DNA of 64,000 nucleotides from Hyphomicrobiales bacterium (lineage in GTDB: Bacteria > Pseudomonadota > Alphaproteobacteria > Rhizobiales > Kaistiaceae): positions 1-64,000 of the forward strand of contig JAFKKF010000006.1 in assembly GCA_017305635.1 (NCBI GenBank), given 5' to 3'. This document shows positions 52,644 to 61,678 of this stretch, one piece after another. The position numbers and the translations under genes are program-made. The notes beneath the pieces were generated by a model. That model saw only the letters and a program-made list of their open reading frames with translations. It did not search any database and had not been told where the DNA came from. Each line of letters starts with the position of its first letter. Position 1 is the stretch's first letter.

Positions 52644-53450
52644 ATGGATCTCGGAACGGTGATCGACGCGGTGGTCCTCGGCATCGTCGAGGGCGTGACG
52701 GAATTCCTCCCGGTTTCCTCGACCGCGCATCTCCTGCTTGCCGGCCAATTGCTCGGCTTCAAAAGCGCCGGCGGGGCCTTCGAGGTGCTGATCCAGTTCG
52801 GCGCGATCCTGGCGCTGCTCTCGGTCTATGCCGGGCGGATCATCACCCTGCTCAAGGACCTGCCGCGCGATCCGGCGGCGCGGCGCTTCGCCCTTGGCGT
52901 GATCGTCGCGTTCATCCCGGCCGCCATCCTCGGCGCGCTCCTCCACGACTTCATCACCCATATCCTCTTCGGCTCGACCATCGTGATCTGCATCATGCTG
53001 ATCCTCGGCGGCTTCGTGCTCCTCTTCATCGACCGCCTGCCGCTGCCGCCCGCCGTCTTCGACGTCATGCGCTATCCGATGCGCATGTATCTCGGCATCG
53101 GCCTTTTCCAGTGCCTGGCGCTCATCCCGGGAGTCTCGCGCTCGGGCGCGACGATCGTCGGCGCGCTGCTGCTCGGCGCCGACAAGCGCTCGGCGGCCGA
53201 ATTCTCGTTCTGGCTCGCCATGCCGACCATGCTCGGCGCCTTCGTCTACGATCTCTACAAGAACTGGAGCCTGATCGATTCGAGCGCGGCGCTGACCATC
53301 GGCATCGGCTTCGTCGCCGCCTTCGTGTCGGCGCTGGTGGTCGTGCGCACCTTCCTCAACTTCGTCTCCAGTTACGGCTTCGCGCCGTTCGGCTGGTGGC
53401 GAATCGTGGTCGGCATCGTCGGCCTGGTCGCGGCGCTCGTCTTCGGCTGA
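52644..53450 (+). CDS. uppP: Undecaprenyl-diphosphatase (BacA/UppP)
   Basis: A 268-residue membrane phosphatase recycling undecaprenyl diphosphate to the carrier used in cell-wall and O-antigen synthesis. Both catalytic motifs are present: GIVEGVTEFLPVSSTAHLLL and LIPGVSRSGATIVGALLLG. About eight hydrophobic segments. Its loss or overproduction changes bacitracin sensitivity in other bacteria. Confidence 0.95.
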   Translation: MDLGTVIDAVVLGIVEGVTEFLPVSSTAHLLLAGQLLGFKSAGGAFEVLIQFGAILALLSVYAGRIITLLKDLPRDPAARRFALGVIVAFIPAAILGALLHDFITHILFGSTIVICIMLILGGFVLLFIDRLPLPPAVFDVMRYPMRMYLGIGLFQCLALIPGVSRSGATIVGALLLGADKRSAAEFSFWLAMPTMLGAFVYDLYKNWSLIDSSAALTIGIGFVAAFVSALVVVRTFLNFVSSYGFAPFGWWRIVVGIVGLVAALVFG

Positions 53451-53456
53451 GGGCGG

Positions 53457-54440
53457 TCAGGCCTCGGCCCGGCTGCGGCGATCGAACTGGCCGCGGGCGC
53501 GGAAGCGCGAGAGATAGGTCGGCAGGATCGCCGCCAGCGTATCCGGCTGGATGCCAAAGGCGGCGAGCGTGCGCCCCTCCTTCTCCGCGGCCTCCGAGAC
53601 GACATTGTCCGTACGCAGCTGGCGCACCTGGTCGGACGTGAGGAGCGGCTTCGGCAGGTATTGCAGGACCGCCGCCGCGAGCGCCGCGACCGGGAAGGGC
53701 ATCGGGACCAGGAGCCGCTTCCGCTCGGTCACGTCGAGGATCAGTTCCATGCATTCGCGGAAGGTCTTCACCTCCTGCCCGCCGAGCTCGAAGGTGGTGC
53801 CGGCCTTGGCCTTGCCCTCGACCGAATCGGCAATGGCATGGGCGACGTCGCCGACGAAGACCGGCTGGAACCGGGTCCTGCCCCCGCCGATCAGCGGCAA
53901 GGCCGGCAGGATGCGGGCGAGACCGGCGAAGCGGTTGAAGAAATTGTCCTCGGGCCCGAAGACCAGCGACGGGCGCAGGATGACCGCGCCGGGCATGGTC
54001 TCGCGCACCGCCGCCTCGCCCCTGCCCTTGGTGCGGGCATAATCCGACGTCGCTTCCGGGTCGGCGCCGATGGCCGAGACGTGGACGAGCCGGCCGATGC
54101 CGGCCTTGCGGGTCGCCTCGGCGACGGCGCGGGCGCCGAAGACGTGGACGGCCTCGAAGGTCTGGCGGCCGGAGGCGTAGGGTATGGCGACCAGGTTGAC
54201 GACGGCGTCGGCGCCCTCGACGGCGCGATCGACCGACCAGCGGAAGCGGAGATTGGCCTGGACCGGCTGGACCCAGCCGACCATGCCGAGCGGCTGCAGA
54301 TGGCCGGCGAGGTCGGGCCGGCGCACCGCGGCGCGCACGCGCCAGCCGCGCCGGAGCAGCGCCCTGACCACATGGCGGCCGACGAATCCCGAGCCGCCGA
54401 ATACCGTGACAAGTCCCTTGTCGGCGACTTCGACCGCCAT
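53457..54440 (-). CDS. Complex I NDUFA9-like NAD(P)-binding protein
   Basis: A 327-residue atypical short-chain dehydrogenase. Rossmann motif VTVFGGSGFVGRHVVRAL at the N-terminus, VHVSAIGADPEATSDYARTKGRGE in the middle, and ILRPSLVFGPEDNFFNRFA, all as in the alphaproteobacterial homologues of mitochondrial complex I subunit NDUFA9. Whether the protein stays with complex I here is not shown. Start ATG 54440 has GGAG 6 bp upstream. Confidence 0.9.
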   Translation of the reverse strand: MAVEVADKGLVTVFGGSGFVGRHVVRALLRRGWRVRAAVRRPDLAGHLQPLGMVGWVQPVQANLRFRWSVDRAVEGADAVVNLVAIPYASGRQTFEAVHVFGARAVAEATRKAGIGRLVHVSAIGADPEATSDYARTKGRGEAAVRETMPGAVILRPSLVFGPEDNFFNRFAGLARILPALPLIGGGRTRFQPVFVGDVAHAIADSVEGKAKAGTTFELGGQEVKTFRECMELILDVTERKRLLVPMPFPVAALAAAVLQYLPKPLLTSDQVRQLRTDNVVSEAAEKEGRTLAAFGIQPDTLAAILPTYLSRFRARGQFDRRSRAEA

Positions 54441-54557
54441 GCCCGTCTCCAAAGAAAGCTGCCGGCGCGAGGGGAGGAAAGCGCCGCTTTCGCCTGAATA
54501 TCCCGTGCACGCCGGCCCGTCCAGCGACGGCATGGGCAGAGGCGCTGCGGCCAGGCG

Positions 54558-54591
54558 AAAACGCCCGCACTTCCTGCCGGAGGTGCGGGCG
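54558..54591 (-). terminator. Intrinsic terminator of the tRNA-Leu transcript
   Basis: On the minus strand CGCCCGCAC (54591-54583) pairs with GTGCGGGCG (54570-54562), followed by TTTT (54561-54558). It lies about 57 bp downstream of the tRNA 3' end. Confidence 0.75.
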
Positions 54592-54647
54592 CCGAAGACA
54601 AAATCGTCAAATCAATCAGTACCTTTACCCAAATCCATCCGGTTGGA

Positions 54648-54732
54648 TGGTGCCCAGGAAAGGACTCGAACCTTCACGCCTCGCGGCACAGGTACCTGAA
54701 ACCTGCGCGTCTACCAATTCCGCCACCTGGGC
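54648..54732 (-). tRNA. tRNA-Leu (anticodon CAG)
   Basis: Eighty-five bases on the minus strand with a long variable arm, as in leucine tRNAs. Acceptor GCCCAGG pairs with CCTGGGC; the D-arm GTGGCGGAATTGGTAGACGC is typical; the anticodon stem CAGGT/ACCTG encloses TTCAGGT (anticodon CAG, codon CUG); CCA is encoded at 54650-54648. Confidence 0.96.
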
Positions 54733-54744
54733 AGGGGGCGCGCA

Positions 54745-54773
54745 TAGCTAAGCGCCGGTCGGGGCCTTGTCAA
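54745..54773 (-). promoter_or_regulatory. Promoter of tRNA-Leu
   Basis: On the minus strand TTGACA (54773-54768) and TAGCTA (54750-54745) are separated by 17 bp, and the predicted start lies a few bases before the tRNA 5' end. A GC-rich discriminator (GCGCGCCCCC) follows, as in stringently controlled stable-RNA promoters. Confidence 0.8.
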
Positions 54774-54945
54774 CGCGGGGACGCGGGCGAATTTGACGGC
54801 GGCGGCCGAAGGCCGGCCGCGGCGTGCTAGGAACCGGTTAAGACTAACCGCCTATGAACAAACGCGATTCTCCCGGCCCGCCGTGGCGGTGCGGGGGGAA
54901 ACCCGCGCAATTGCCGGTTGCCCGGCTTTCGGATACGAGTGCGCC

Positions 54946-55557
54946 ATGACCATCCGCTTCCACAAGGGTGACCTTCCCGACCTCTCCGCCTATGGCGATT
55001 CGGTCGCCATCGACACGGAGACGCAGGGGCTCAACCCGCATCGCGACCGGCTCTGCGTGGTCCAGCTCTCGCCCGGCGACGGATCGGCCGACATCGTGCA
55101 GATCGCGGCCGGACAGAGCGAGGCGCCGAACGTCGTCCGCCTGATCGCCGACCCGGGCGTGACCAAGATATTCCACTTCGCCCGCTTCGACGTGGCGGCG
55201 CTCTTCCACGCCTTCGGCGTCATGGCCGAGCCGGTCTTCTGCACCAAGATCGCCTCCAAGCTGACGCGCACCTATACCGACCGCCACGGCCTGAAGGACC
55301 TCGTCAAGGAGCTTCTCGACGTCGACCTCTCCAAGCAGCAGCAGAGCTCGGACTGGGCGGCCGACGACCTTTCCGAGGCACAGCTCGCCTATGCCGCCTC
55401 CGACGTCCTCTACCTGCATGCGCTCCGCGAGAAGCTGGAAGCCCGGCTCCAGCGCGAGAACCGCAGCGAGGTCGCCGCCGACTGCTTCCGCTTCATCCCG
55501 GCGCGGGCCTGGCTCGACCTCGCCGGATGGGCCGAGGAAGACATCTTCGCCCACTAG
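54946..55557 (+). CDS. rnd: Ribonuclease D (exonuclease domain only)
   Basis: A 203-residue DEDD-family 3'-5' exonuclease for tRNA trimming. Exo I VAIDTETQGLNPHRDRL, Exo II IFHFARFDVAALF and Exo III AQLAYAASDVLYLHAL are intact. The protein lacks the HRDC domains that give E. coli RNase D about 375 residues; the short form is usual in alphaproteobacteria. ATG 54946 starts right at the fold; upstream frame is low-quality. Confidence 0.9.
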   Translation: MTIRFHKGDLPDLSAYGDSVAIDTETQGLNPHRDRLCVVQLSPGDGSADIVQIAAGQSEAPNVVRLIADPGVTKIFHFARFDVAALFHAFGVMAEPVFCTKIASKLTRTYTDRHGLKDLVKELLDVDLSKQQQSSDWAADDLSEAQLAYAASDVLYLHALREKLEARLQRENRSEVAADCFRFIPARAWLDLAGWAEEDIFAH

Positions 55558-55643
55558 AAAAGCCATGGCCTCCGCACGATTTGCGGGCGGCCACCGAATT
55601 ATCACAATGGGGGCCGATCGATCGTGGTCCATTGGCCGACCTG

Positions 55644-56414
55644 ATGACCGAGTACGCTGACCAGCCGGCGCCGCGCCGCATCCGTTTCGACCCGACGCGG
55701 GTGCGCGACGAGGGGCTCTATACGCGCGCCTACAGCCACAGCCGCTGGGTGCGCCGGCTGAAGTTCATCCTGCCGGTGGTGGCGGCGGCGGCGGTGGTCG
55801 GCTTCTTCCTCACCATGCGGGTGGTCACCGGCACCGGCGAGGAGGTCATCTCGACCGCCGGCATCAACGTCGCCAAGAAGAGCCTGGAGATGAAGGCGCC
55901 GCACATCTCGGGCTTCACGGGCACGCAGCAGTCCTACGAATTGAAGGCGGTGCGCGCGCTGCAGGACCTCGACAATCCGAAGGTCGTGCATCTCGAGAAG
56001 ATCGACGGCCATTTCGGCATAGGCAACAACCAGACCGCCGCCATCAGCGCCGGCGTCGGCATCTATGACGGGTCGAGCAACAGGCTCCTCCTCGGTGGCG
56101 GCATCGACCTCGCCACCACCGACGGCTACAAGGCGCGGCTGACGCAAGCCGACATCGACATCGGCAAGGGCCGGCTGGTCACGCAGAAGCCGATCGAGAT
56201 TCATGCCGATGGCGCCCTCAACGGCAGCATCCGCGCGAACGCGCTGGTGGTCGAGGACCAGGGCAAGCACGTAACCTTCTCGGGCGGCGTCTCGGTCATC
56301 TTCGTGCCGCCCGACGACCCGGCGGCTCCCGAAGGCGCCGCCGCCGATCCGCAACCGACAGACGGCAAGGCCCTCGAAAGCGCCGCCGACAGGCTGAAGA
56401 ACGCAACCGAATGA
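55644..56414 (+). CDS. lptC: LPS export ABC transporter periplasmic protein LptC
   Basis: A 256-residue inner-membrane protein of the lipopolysaccharide transport bridge. A charged N-terminus (RFDPTRVRDEGLYTRAYSHS) precedes one membrane segment (LKFILPVVAAAAVVGFFL), and the periplasmic part has the OstA-type beta jelly roll. The C-terminal tail is Pro/Ala-rich. ATG 55644 is used; there is no clear ribosome-binding site, and TTG 55632 is possible. Overlaps lptA by 4 bp (ATGA). Confidence 0.88.
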   Translation: MTEYADQPAPRRIRFDPTRVRDEGLYTRAYSHSRWVRRLKFILPVVAAAAVVGFFLTMRVVTGTGEEVISTAGINVAKKSLEMKAPHISGFTGTQQSYELKAVRALQDLDNPKVVHLEKIDGHFGIGNNQTAAISAGVGIYDGSSNRLLLGGGIDLATTDGYKARLTQADIDIGKGRLVTQKPIEIHADGALNGSIRANALVVEDQGKHVTFSGGVSVIFVPPDDPAAPEGAAADPQPTDGKALESAADRLKNATE

Positions 56415-56974
56415 AATCGATCCGCATCCTCCTTCTCGCCCTTCTCGGCCTCGCCGCGCTTGCCGGCAGCGCCGGCGCCCAGGCGACAAGCGACCTCTTC
56501 TCGGGCTTCCAGTCCAAGTCGAAGGACCCGATCAACATCGATGCCGACAGCCTCGACATCCGCGAGGAGGGCAAGCAGCGCATCTCCGTCTTCTCCGGCG
56601 GCGTGGTGGTCAAGCGCGGCCCGACGACGATGAAGGCGAAGACGATCACCCTCTATTCGGACAAGGAGCAGAAGGCGCAGTCGGGCGCCTTCACGCGGAT
56701 CGAGGCGGCCGGGCCGGTCTACGTCAATTCCGAGGGCCAGACGGTCACCGGCGACAAGGCGGTGGTCGACATGACCACCCAGGTCATCACCCTCACCGGC
56801 AACGTCGTGCTCACCCGCGGCAAGACCGACGTCGCCAAGGGCGACATCCTCACGGTCAACCTTAAGAGCGGGGCCGCCAATTTCAAGAACGCGCCGGGCG
56901 GCGGCCGCATCCAGATCGTCATCCAGCCCGAGGACGCCAAGGACGCGGTCAAGGGACCGGCGCCCAAGCAGTAG
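56411..56974 (+). CDS. lptA: LPS transport periplasmic protein LptA
   Basis: A 187-residue periplasmic protein. Signal peptide MKSIRILLLALLGLAALAG ends near GAQ. The mature part is a run of beta strands of the OstA/LptA fold (PINIDADSLDIREEGKQRIS, FSGGVVVKRGPTTMKAKTI, VVDMTTQVITLTGNVVLTRG) that would bridge LptC and LptD. It precedes lptB by 70 bp. Confidence 0.92.
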   Translation: MKSIRILLLALLGLAALAGSAGAQATSDLFSGFQSKSKDPINIDADSLDIREEGKQRISVFSGGVVVKRGPTTMKAKTITLYSDKEQKAQSGAFTRIEAAGPVYVNSEGQTVTGDKAVVDMTTQVITLTGNVVLTRGKTDVAKGDILTVNLKSGAANFKNAPGGGRIQIVIQPEDAKDAVKGPAPKQ

Positions 56975-57044
56975 GCTCGACATCCGGGCCCCGCGGGCCT
57001 ATCTCGAAGCCGTCGCCCACCTCCAGGGATTTGCTCACGCCGGC

Positions 57045-57902
57045 ATGGTCAGCTTCTTCTCCCGGAAGCCAGGGACGTCCGGCAACGGCGCCTCCCGCAA
57101 CGGCAGGGACGGCCGCAGCCGGCCGGGGCGGCGCTATGGCGAGATCCCGCCGTCGCGCCTGGTGCCGGATGCCGGCGGGCGCGGCTGGCTGATCGCCGAC
57201 GGGCTCGGCAAGTCCTATCGCGGACGCCAGGTCATCCGCGATGCGAGCCTCGCCGTGGCGCGGGGCGAAGCGGTCGGGCTGCTCGGCCCGAACGGCGCCG
57301 GCAAGACCACGATCTTCTACATGATCACCGGCCTCGTGAAGGCCGACTACGGCACGATCGAGCTCGATGGCTACGACGTCACCGCGATGCCGATGTACAA
57401 GCGGGCGCGGCTCGGCATCGGCTACCTGCCGCAGGAGACCTCGATCTTCCGCGGCATGACGGTGGAGGCCAATATCCGCGCCGTGCTCGAGGTCGTCGAG
57501 CCGGACAAGCAGCAGCGCGAGGAGCAGCTCGACGCGCTCCTCGACGAGTTCCACATCGCGCACCTGCGCAACTCCTCGGCCATGGCGCTGTCGGGCGGCG
57601 AGCGGCGGCGCTGCGAAATCGCCCGCGCGCTCGCCTCGCGTCCGGCCTTCATGCTCCTCGACGAGCCCTTCACCGGCGTCGACCCGATCGCCGTCGGCGA
57701 CATCCAGGCGCTCGTCCGCCACCTCACCGGCCTCGGCATCGGCGTGCTGATCACCGACCACAACGTGCGCGAGACGCTCGGCCTCATCGACCGCGCCTAT
57801 ATCATCCATTCCGGCGAGGTGCTGTTCGAGGGCCGGCCCGACGAGATCGTCGAGAGCCCGGACGTGCGCCGGCTTTACCTTGGCGAGCAGTTTAGCCTTT
57901 AA
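57045..57902 (+). CDS. lptB: LPS export ABC transporter ATP-binding protein LptB
   Basis: A 285-residue ATPase that powers LPS extraction with LptFG. Walker A LLGPNGAGKTTIFYM, LptB signature ALSGGERRRCEIARALA, Walker B FMLLDEPFTGVDPIA and switch region ITDHNVRETL are all standard. There are about 45 extra basic, Gly/Arg-rich N-terminal residues (for example NGRDGRSRPGRRYGE) compared with the usual 240-residue protein. Confidence 0.95.
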   Translation: MVSFFSRKPGTSGNGASRNGRDGRSRPGRRYGEIPPSRLVPDAGGRGWLIADGLGKSYRGRQVIRDASLAVARGEAVGLLGPNGAGKTTIFYMITGLVKADYGTIELDGYDVTAMPMYKRARLGIGYLPQETSIFRGMTVEANIRAVLEVVEPDKQQREEQLDALLDEFHIAHLRNSSAMALSGGERRRCEIARALASRPAFMLLDEPFTGVDPIAVGDIQALVRHLTGLGIGVLITDHNVRETLGLIDRAYIIHSGEVLFEGRPDEIVESPDVRRLYLGEQFSL

Positions 57903-57980
57903 CCGGACGCGCCGATCGGTTACCAACGGTTGGGGACAAGCAAATCCCGGACCAACTCGGTAAAGGCGTTCCGGCAGGAC

Positions 57981-59513
57981 ATGGCACTTTCTCACAAGCT
58001 GGAGCTGCGGCAGAGCCAGTCGCTGGTGATGACGCCGCAGCTGATGCAGGCGATCAAGCTGCTCCAGCTGTCCCATCTCGACCTCATCGCCTATGTCGAC
58101 GCCGAGCTCGAGCGCAATCCGCTCCTCGAGCGCGCCGAGAGCGAGGATGGCGGCCCCGAGGCGCCGGCGCCCGAGCCCGAGGAGGCGCGCGAATCGTCCG
58201 GCGATTTCGTCGAGGAGAGCTCCGACTGGCTGGAGACGCGGCTCGACACCGACGCCCAGGCGATCGAGCAGAAGCTCGATACCGATCTCGGCAATGTCTA
58301 CCAGGACGACAATGGCCGCGCGGCCGCCGAGACCGCCCCGGTCATGCCCGGCGAGAGCTGGAACGCCGCCCCGTCCCGCCAGGCGGTGAGCTCGGAGGAC
58401 TACAATCTCGAGGCGTTCGTCGCCGGCGACAAGACGCTCGCCGAGCATCTCTCCGAGCAGCTCGGCCTCGCGGTTGCCGATCCGACCGGGCGCCTGATCG
58501 GGCTCGCCATCATCAACGAGATCGACGAGGCGGGGTACCTGCGCGCCGACCTCGCCGGCATTGCCGAACGCCTTGGCGCGCCGCTCGCCGACGTCCAGGC
58601 GGCGCTCGCGGTGGTGCAGTCCTTCGAGCCGCCGGGCGTCGGGGCGCGCGACCTCGCCGAGTGCCTCGCCATCCAGCTCCGCGAGCGCGACCGGCTCGAT
58701 CCGGCCATGGCGGCGCTGGTCGGCCATCTCGACCTCGTCGCCCGCTACGACCATGCCGGGCTGATGCGCGCCTGCGGGGTCGATGCCGAGGACCTTGCCG
58801 ACATGCTGGCCGAGCTCCGCGCGCTCAACCCGAAGCCCGGCCATGCCTTCGGCGACACGGTGGTGCAACCGGTCATTCCCGACGTTCTGGTGCGGCCTGC
58901 TCCCGACGGCGGCTGGCTGATCGAGCTGAATTCCGGAACACTGCCGCGCGTGCTCGTCAACCAGACCTACTATGCCAAGGTCGCCAGGGGCCGGAAGAAC
59001 GACGCCGACAAGACCTATCTCGCCGATTGCCTGCAGACCGCCAACTGGCTGGTGAAGAGCCTCGACCAGCGGGCGCGCACCATCCTCAAGGTGGCGAGCG
59101 AGATCGTGCGCCAGCAGGACGCCTTCTTCGCCGAGGGCGTGCAGCACCTCAGGCCGCTTAACCTGAAGACCGTCGCCGAGGCGATCGGCATGCACGAGTC
59201 GACGGTGTCGCGCGTGACGTCGAACAAGTACATGGCGACGACGCGCGGCATCTTCGAGATGAAGTACTTCTTCACCGCCTCGATCCCGGCCTCCGGCGGC
59301 GGCGAGGCGCATTCCGCGGAAGCGGTGCGCTATCGCATCCGCAAGCTCATCGACGACGAGCCGGCCGACGCCATCCTCTCCGACGACACGATCGTGAAAG
59401 TGCTCCGCGATTCGGGCGTCGACATAGCGCGCCGCACCGTCGCCAAGTACCGCGAGGCGATGCGCATACCGTCCTCCGTGCAGCGCCGGCGCGAAAAGCA
59501 GGCGGCGGGCTGA
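57981..59513 (+). CDS. rpoN: RNA polymerase sigma-54 factor
   Basis: A 510-residue sigma-54. Region I starts ALSHKLELRQSQSLVMTPQLMQAIKLLQ; region II is the acidic linker (ESEDGGPEAPAPEPEEARES); the core-binding region includes PPGVGARDLAECLAIQL; the C-terminus has the helix-turn-helix ETVGMHESTVSRVTSNK-type block (here IGMHESTVSRVTSNKY) and the RpoN box ARRTVAKYREAM that reads the -24 element. The ATG at 57981 fits the family; an upstream TTG at 57930 is not needed. Confidence 0.96.
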   Translation: MALSHKLELRQSQSLVMTPQLMQAIKLLQLSHLDLIAYVDAELERNPLLERAESEDGGPEAPAPEPEEARESSGDFVEESSDWLETRLDTDAQAIEQKLDTDLGNVYQDDNGRAAAETAPVMPGESWNAAPSRQAVSSEDYNLEAFVAGDKTLAEHLSEQLGLAVADPTGRLIGLAIINEIDEAGYLRADLAGIAERLGAPLADVQAALAVVQSFEPPGVGARDLAECLAIQLRERDRLDPAMAALVGHLDLVARYDHAGLMRACGVDAEDLADMLAELRALNPKPGHAFGDTVVQPVIPDVLVRPAPDGGWLIELNSGTLPRVLVNQTYYAKVARGRKNDADKTYLADCLQTANWLVKSLDQRARTILKVASEIVRQQDAFFAEGVQHLRPLNLKTVAEAIGMHESTVSRVTSNKYMATTRGIFEMKYFFTASIPASGGGEAHSAEAVRYRIRKLIDDEPADAILSDDTIVKVLRDSGVDIARRTVAKYREAMRIPSSVQRRREKQAAG

Positions 59514-59566
59514 GCGGCCCTCCCGCGATGCCCGAAAAAGCCGCAGGCGCTGCCTTCCGAGCTTGG

Positions 59567-59595
59567 TTGACTTGGACGGCCATCGCCCGTAGAAG
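59567..59595 (+). promoter_or_regulatory. Possible promoter of hpf
   Basis: TTGACT (59567-59572) and TAGAAG (59590-59595) are 17 bp apart in the rpoN-hpf spacer. The -10 is weak. The gene may also be read from upstream. Confidence 0.35.
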
Positions 59596-59741
59596 CACCG
59601 CCATAAATCGAACCGGCCCCGCGTAGAAATCCTCTGGATTCCGCGGTTTCCGAAGAATCCGAACGGTCAGCCGATACCCGTCCAAAGGGTCGGCCGGCGG
59701 GCAAGAGCAGCGGTAGAGCCGAGACGGGTTTCAAGCATCCC

Positions 59742-60326
59742 ATGAGCCTGCGCATTTCCGGCAAGAATATCGATATCGGCGACGCGTTCCGGGCCCATGC
59801 GGACGGACGCCTGGCCGAGGCGCTCCAGAAATATTTCGACGGCGGATTCGCCGGCCACGTCATGCTCGAGCGCGACGGGTCCCAGTTCCGCACCGAATGC
59901 GTCATCCATCTCGATACCGGCATGGTGCTGCGCGCCGAAGGCCGCGCGCAGGACGCGCACCAGAGCCTCGACAAGGCGGTCGAGCGGATCGAGAACCGCC
60001 TCCGCCGCTACAAGGGCAAGCTCAAGGACCATCGCGCCCAGCGCCGCGCCGAAGCGGAGCCGGCGGCAAGCTACGTCATCGCCGCGCCCGGCGAGGATTC
60101 GGAGGCGGTGGTCGAGGACAGCCCGGCGATCATCGCCGAGGAGACCACCCGCCTCGAGACACTCACCGTCGGCGGCGCCGTCATGGCGATGGACCTCGCC
60201 GATGCCTCGGTCTTCGTCTTCCGCCATGCCGGGCACGGCGGCATCAACGTCGTCTACCGCCGGGCCGACGGTCATATCGGCTGGATCGATCCTTCGCTCG
60301 CCAACAAGGACAACGCCAAGCGCTGA
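59742..60326 (+). CDS. hpf: Ribosome hibernation promoting factor, long form
   Basis: A 194-residue protein that pairs 70S ribosomes into inactive 100S particles in stationary phase. The N-terminal RaiA/YfiA domain starts MSLRISGKNIDIGDAFRAHA and has the DAHQSLDKAVERIENRLRRY helix; the C-terminal long-HPF dimerisation domain is VMAMDLADASVFVFRHA through INVVYRRADGHIGWIDPS. It lies between rpoN and ptsN, the conserved order. Confidence 0.94.
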   Translation: MSLRISGKNIDIGDAFRAHADGRLAEALQKYFDGGFAGHVMLERDGSQFRTECVIHLDTGMVLRAEGRAQDAHQSLDKAVERIENRLRRYKGKLKDHRAQRRAEAEPAASYVIAAPGEDSEAVVEDSPAIIAEETTRLETLTVGGAVMAMDLADASVFVFRHAGHGGINVVYRRADGHIGWIDPSLANKDNAKR

Positions 60327-60385
60327 CCGCGCGGCAAGGCGGAACAGGCGGCTTCGCCCGCCCGGCCGCCGCAAGAGGTATTCTG

Positions 60386-60853
60386 ATGATGGACCTGAGC
60401 GACCTGATCTCCGCCGAGGCCGTAATGCCCGCGCTGAAGGCCAATTCCAAGAAGCAGGCCCTGCAGGCGATCGCGGAGAAGGCGGCGGCGCTCACCGGCC
60501 TCGACGAACGCGAAGTGCTGGAGACGCTCGTCCAGCGCGAGAAGCTCGGCTCGACCGGCGTCGGCGGCGGCATCGCCATCCCGCACGGCAAGCCGCAGAA
60601 GCTCGCCCGCATGTTCGGGCTCTTCGCGCGGCTCGCCAAGCCGATCGACTTCGAGGCGCTCGACGACCAGCCGGTCGACCTCATCTTCCTCCTCCTCGCC
60701 CCCGAGGGCGCCGGCGCCGACCACCTGAAGGCGCTTGCCCGCATCGCCCGGCACCTGCGCGAGCAGGGCGTGGCGACGAAGCTGCGCACCGCCGCCGACA
60801 CCACCGCGCTCTATGCGGTGCTGACCGAGGGCGCCGCCTCCGACGCCGCCTGA
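60386..60853 (+). CDS. ptsN: Nitrogen-PTS EIIA component PtsN
   Basis: A 155-residue EIIA-Ntr protein, phosphorylated by the NPr/EI-Ntr chain and regulating potassium and nitrogen-linked functions. The phospho-accepting histidine is in GGGIAIPHGKPQKL (about residue 68). N-terminal DLISAEAVMPALKANSKKQALQAI is characteristic. A second ATG follows the first directly. Confidence 0.94.
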   Translation: MMDLSDLISAEAVMPALKANSKKQALQAIAEKAAALTGLDEREVLETLVQREKLGSTGVGGGIAIPHGKPQKLARMFGLFARLAKPIDFEALDDQPVDLIFLLLAPEGAGADHLKALARIARHLREQGVATKLRTAADTTALYAVLTEGAASDAA

Positions 60854-60911
60854 GGGCGTAACGCCGGGCTGCCGCCTGACGCCGAAAAAGACCGGCCACC
60901 TGAAACGCGAA

Positions 60912-60932
60912 CGGGCCGGCAGAGCCGGCCCG
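60912..60932. terminator. Hairpin between convergent ptsN and DUF1150 genes
   Basis: CGGGCCGGC (60912-60920) and GCCGGCCCG (60924-60932) form a perfect 9-bp stem with a 3-base loop. There is no long T-tract on either strand; it probably acts as a bidirectional terminator. Confidence 0.6.
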
Positions 60933-60959
60933 CTTGGCATTGGCTAAGGCTTCCTGCCG

Positions 60960-61223
60960 TCAGTGGATGCTGACGGTCTCCAGGTCGTTCTCGCGGGCAT
61001 TCATCAGCACCGCCTCGCGCGTGTCGGCGAGCATGATCGGCGTGCCGTCGGCTCCGAGCAGCGCCCAGAGCTGCAGGCCCGGCGCCACCGGCGGAAGGCC
61101 GGGGAACATTTCCTTGGCATCCTCGGACTTGAGCGGACGCACATAGGCGATCTTGCCGCCGCCGAGGACCGCGAAATTGGCCGGAGGCATCACCTGCTTC
61201 TCGGTCGGGGTATGGCTGTTCAT
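60960..61223 (-). CDS. DUF1150-family protein
   Basis: An 87-residue protein of unknown function, found almost only in alphaproteobacteria and commonly beside small heat-shock genes. Diagnostic stretch: FAVLGGGKIAYVRPLKSED, with LWALLGADGTPIMLADTREA after it. Starts 5 bp after the hsp20 stop, so it is co-transcribed and may be stress-induced. Confidence 0.92.
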   Translation of the reverse strand: MNSHTPTEKQVMPPANFAVLGGGKIAYVRPLKSEDAKEMFPGLPPVAPGLQLWALLGADGTPIMLADTREAVLMNARENDLETVSIH

Positions 61224-61228
61224 GACTC

Positions 61229-61678
61229 TTACTCCTTGCCCGGGCCGGCTCGGCCGCGCCCGTTGATTTCGATCCGCCGCACGACCCGCTCGACGAGCGG
61301 CCGCGTCAGATCGACAGACAGAAGGCCGTCGGCAAGGCTCGCGCCGAGGACCTCGATCCCTTCGGCCAGCACGAAGGTCTTCTGGAACTGCCGCGCGGCG
61401 ATGCCGCGGTGCAGGTAGGAGCGGGCCGCGTCATCCTGCTGGCGGCCGCGGACGATCAGCTCGTTCTCCTCGATGGTCACTTCCAGCTCGGCTTCGGAAA
61501 AGCCGGCGACCGCGAGCGTGATGCGAATGACCTCGCCCTGATCGGACCCGCGGGACAGCCGCTCGATATTGTAGGGCGGGTAGCCGTCCGTGGTGGACTT
61601 GGAGACCCGGTCGAGCGCCCGCTCGATCTCGTCGAAGCCGAGAAGGAAAGGCGAAGAGAAGGCTGTGATCCGCGTCAT
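61229..61678 (-). CDS. Small heat-shock protein, Hsp20/IbpA family
   Basis: A 149-residue chaperone that holds unfolding proteins. It starts MTRITAFSSPFLLGFDEIERAL and has the alpha-crystallin domain with YPPYNIERL, ITLAVAGFSEAELEVTIEENELIVRGR-type strands and the ASLADGLLSVDLTR motif. The C-terminal I-x-I anchor is present as RRIEING. ATG 61678 matches family starts; the longer open frame upstream does not. Confidence 0.93.
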   Translation of the reverse strand: MTRITAFSSPFLLGFDEIERALDRVSKSTTDGYPPYNIERLSRGSDQGEVIRITLAVAGFSEAELEVTIEENELIVRGRQQDDAARSYLHRGIAARQFQKTFVLAEGIEVLGASLADGLLSVDLTRPLVERVVRRIEINGRGRAGPGKE

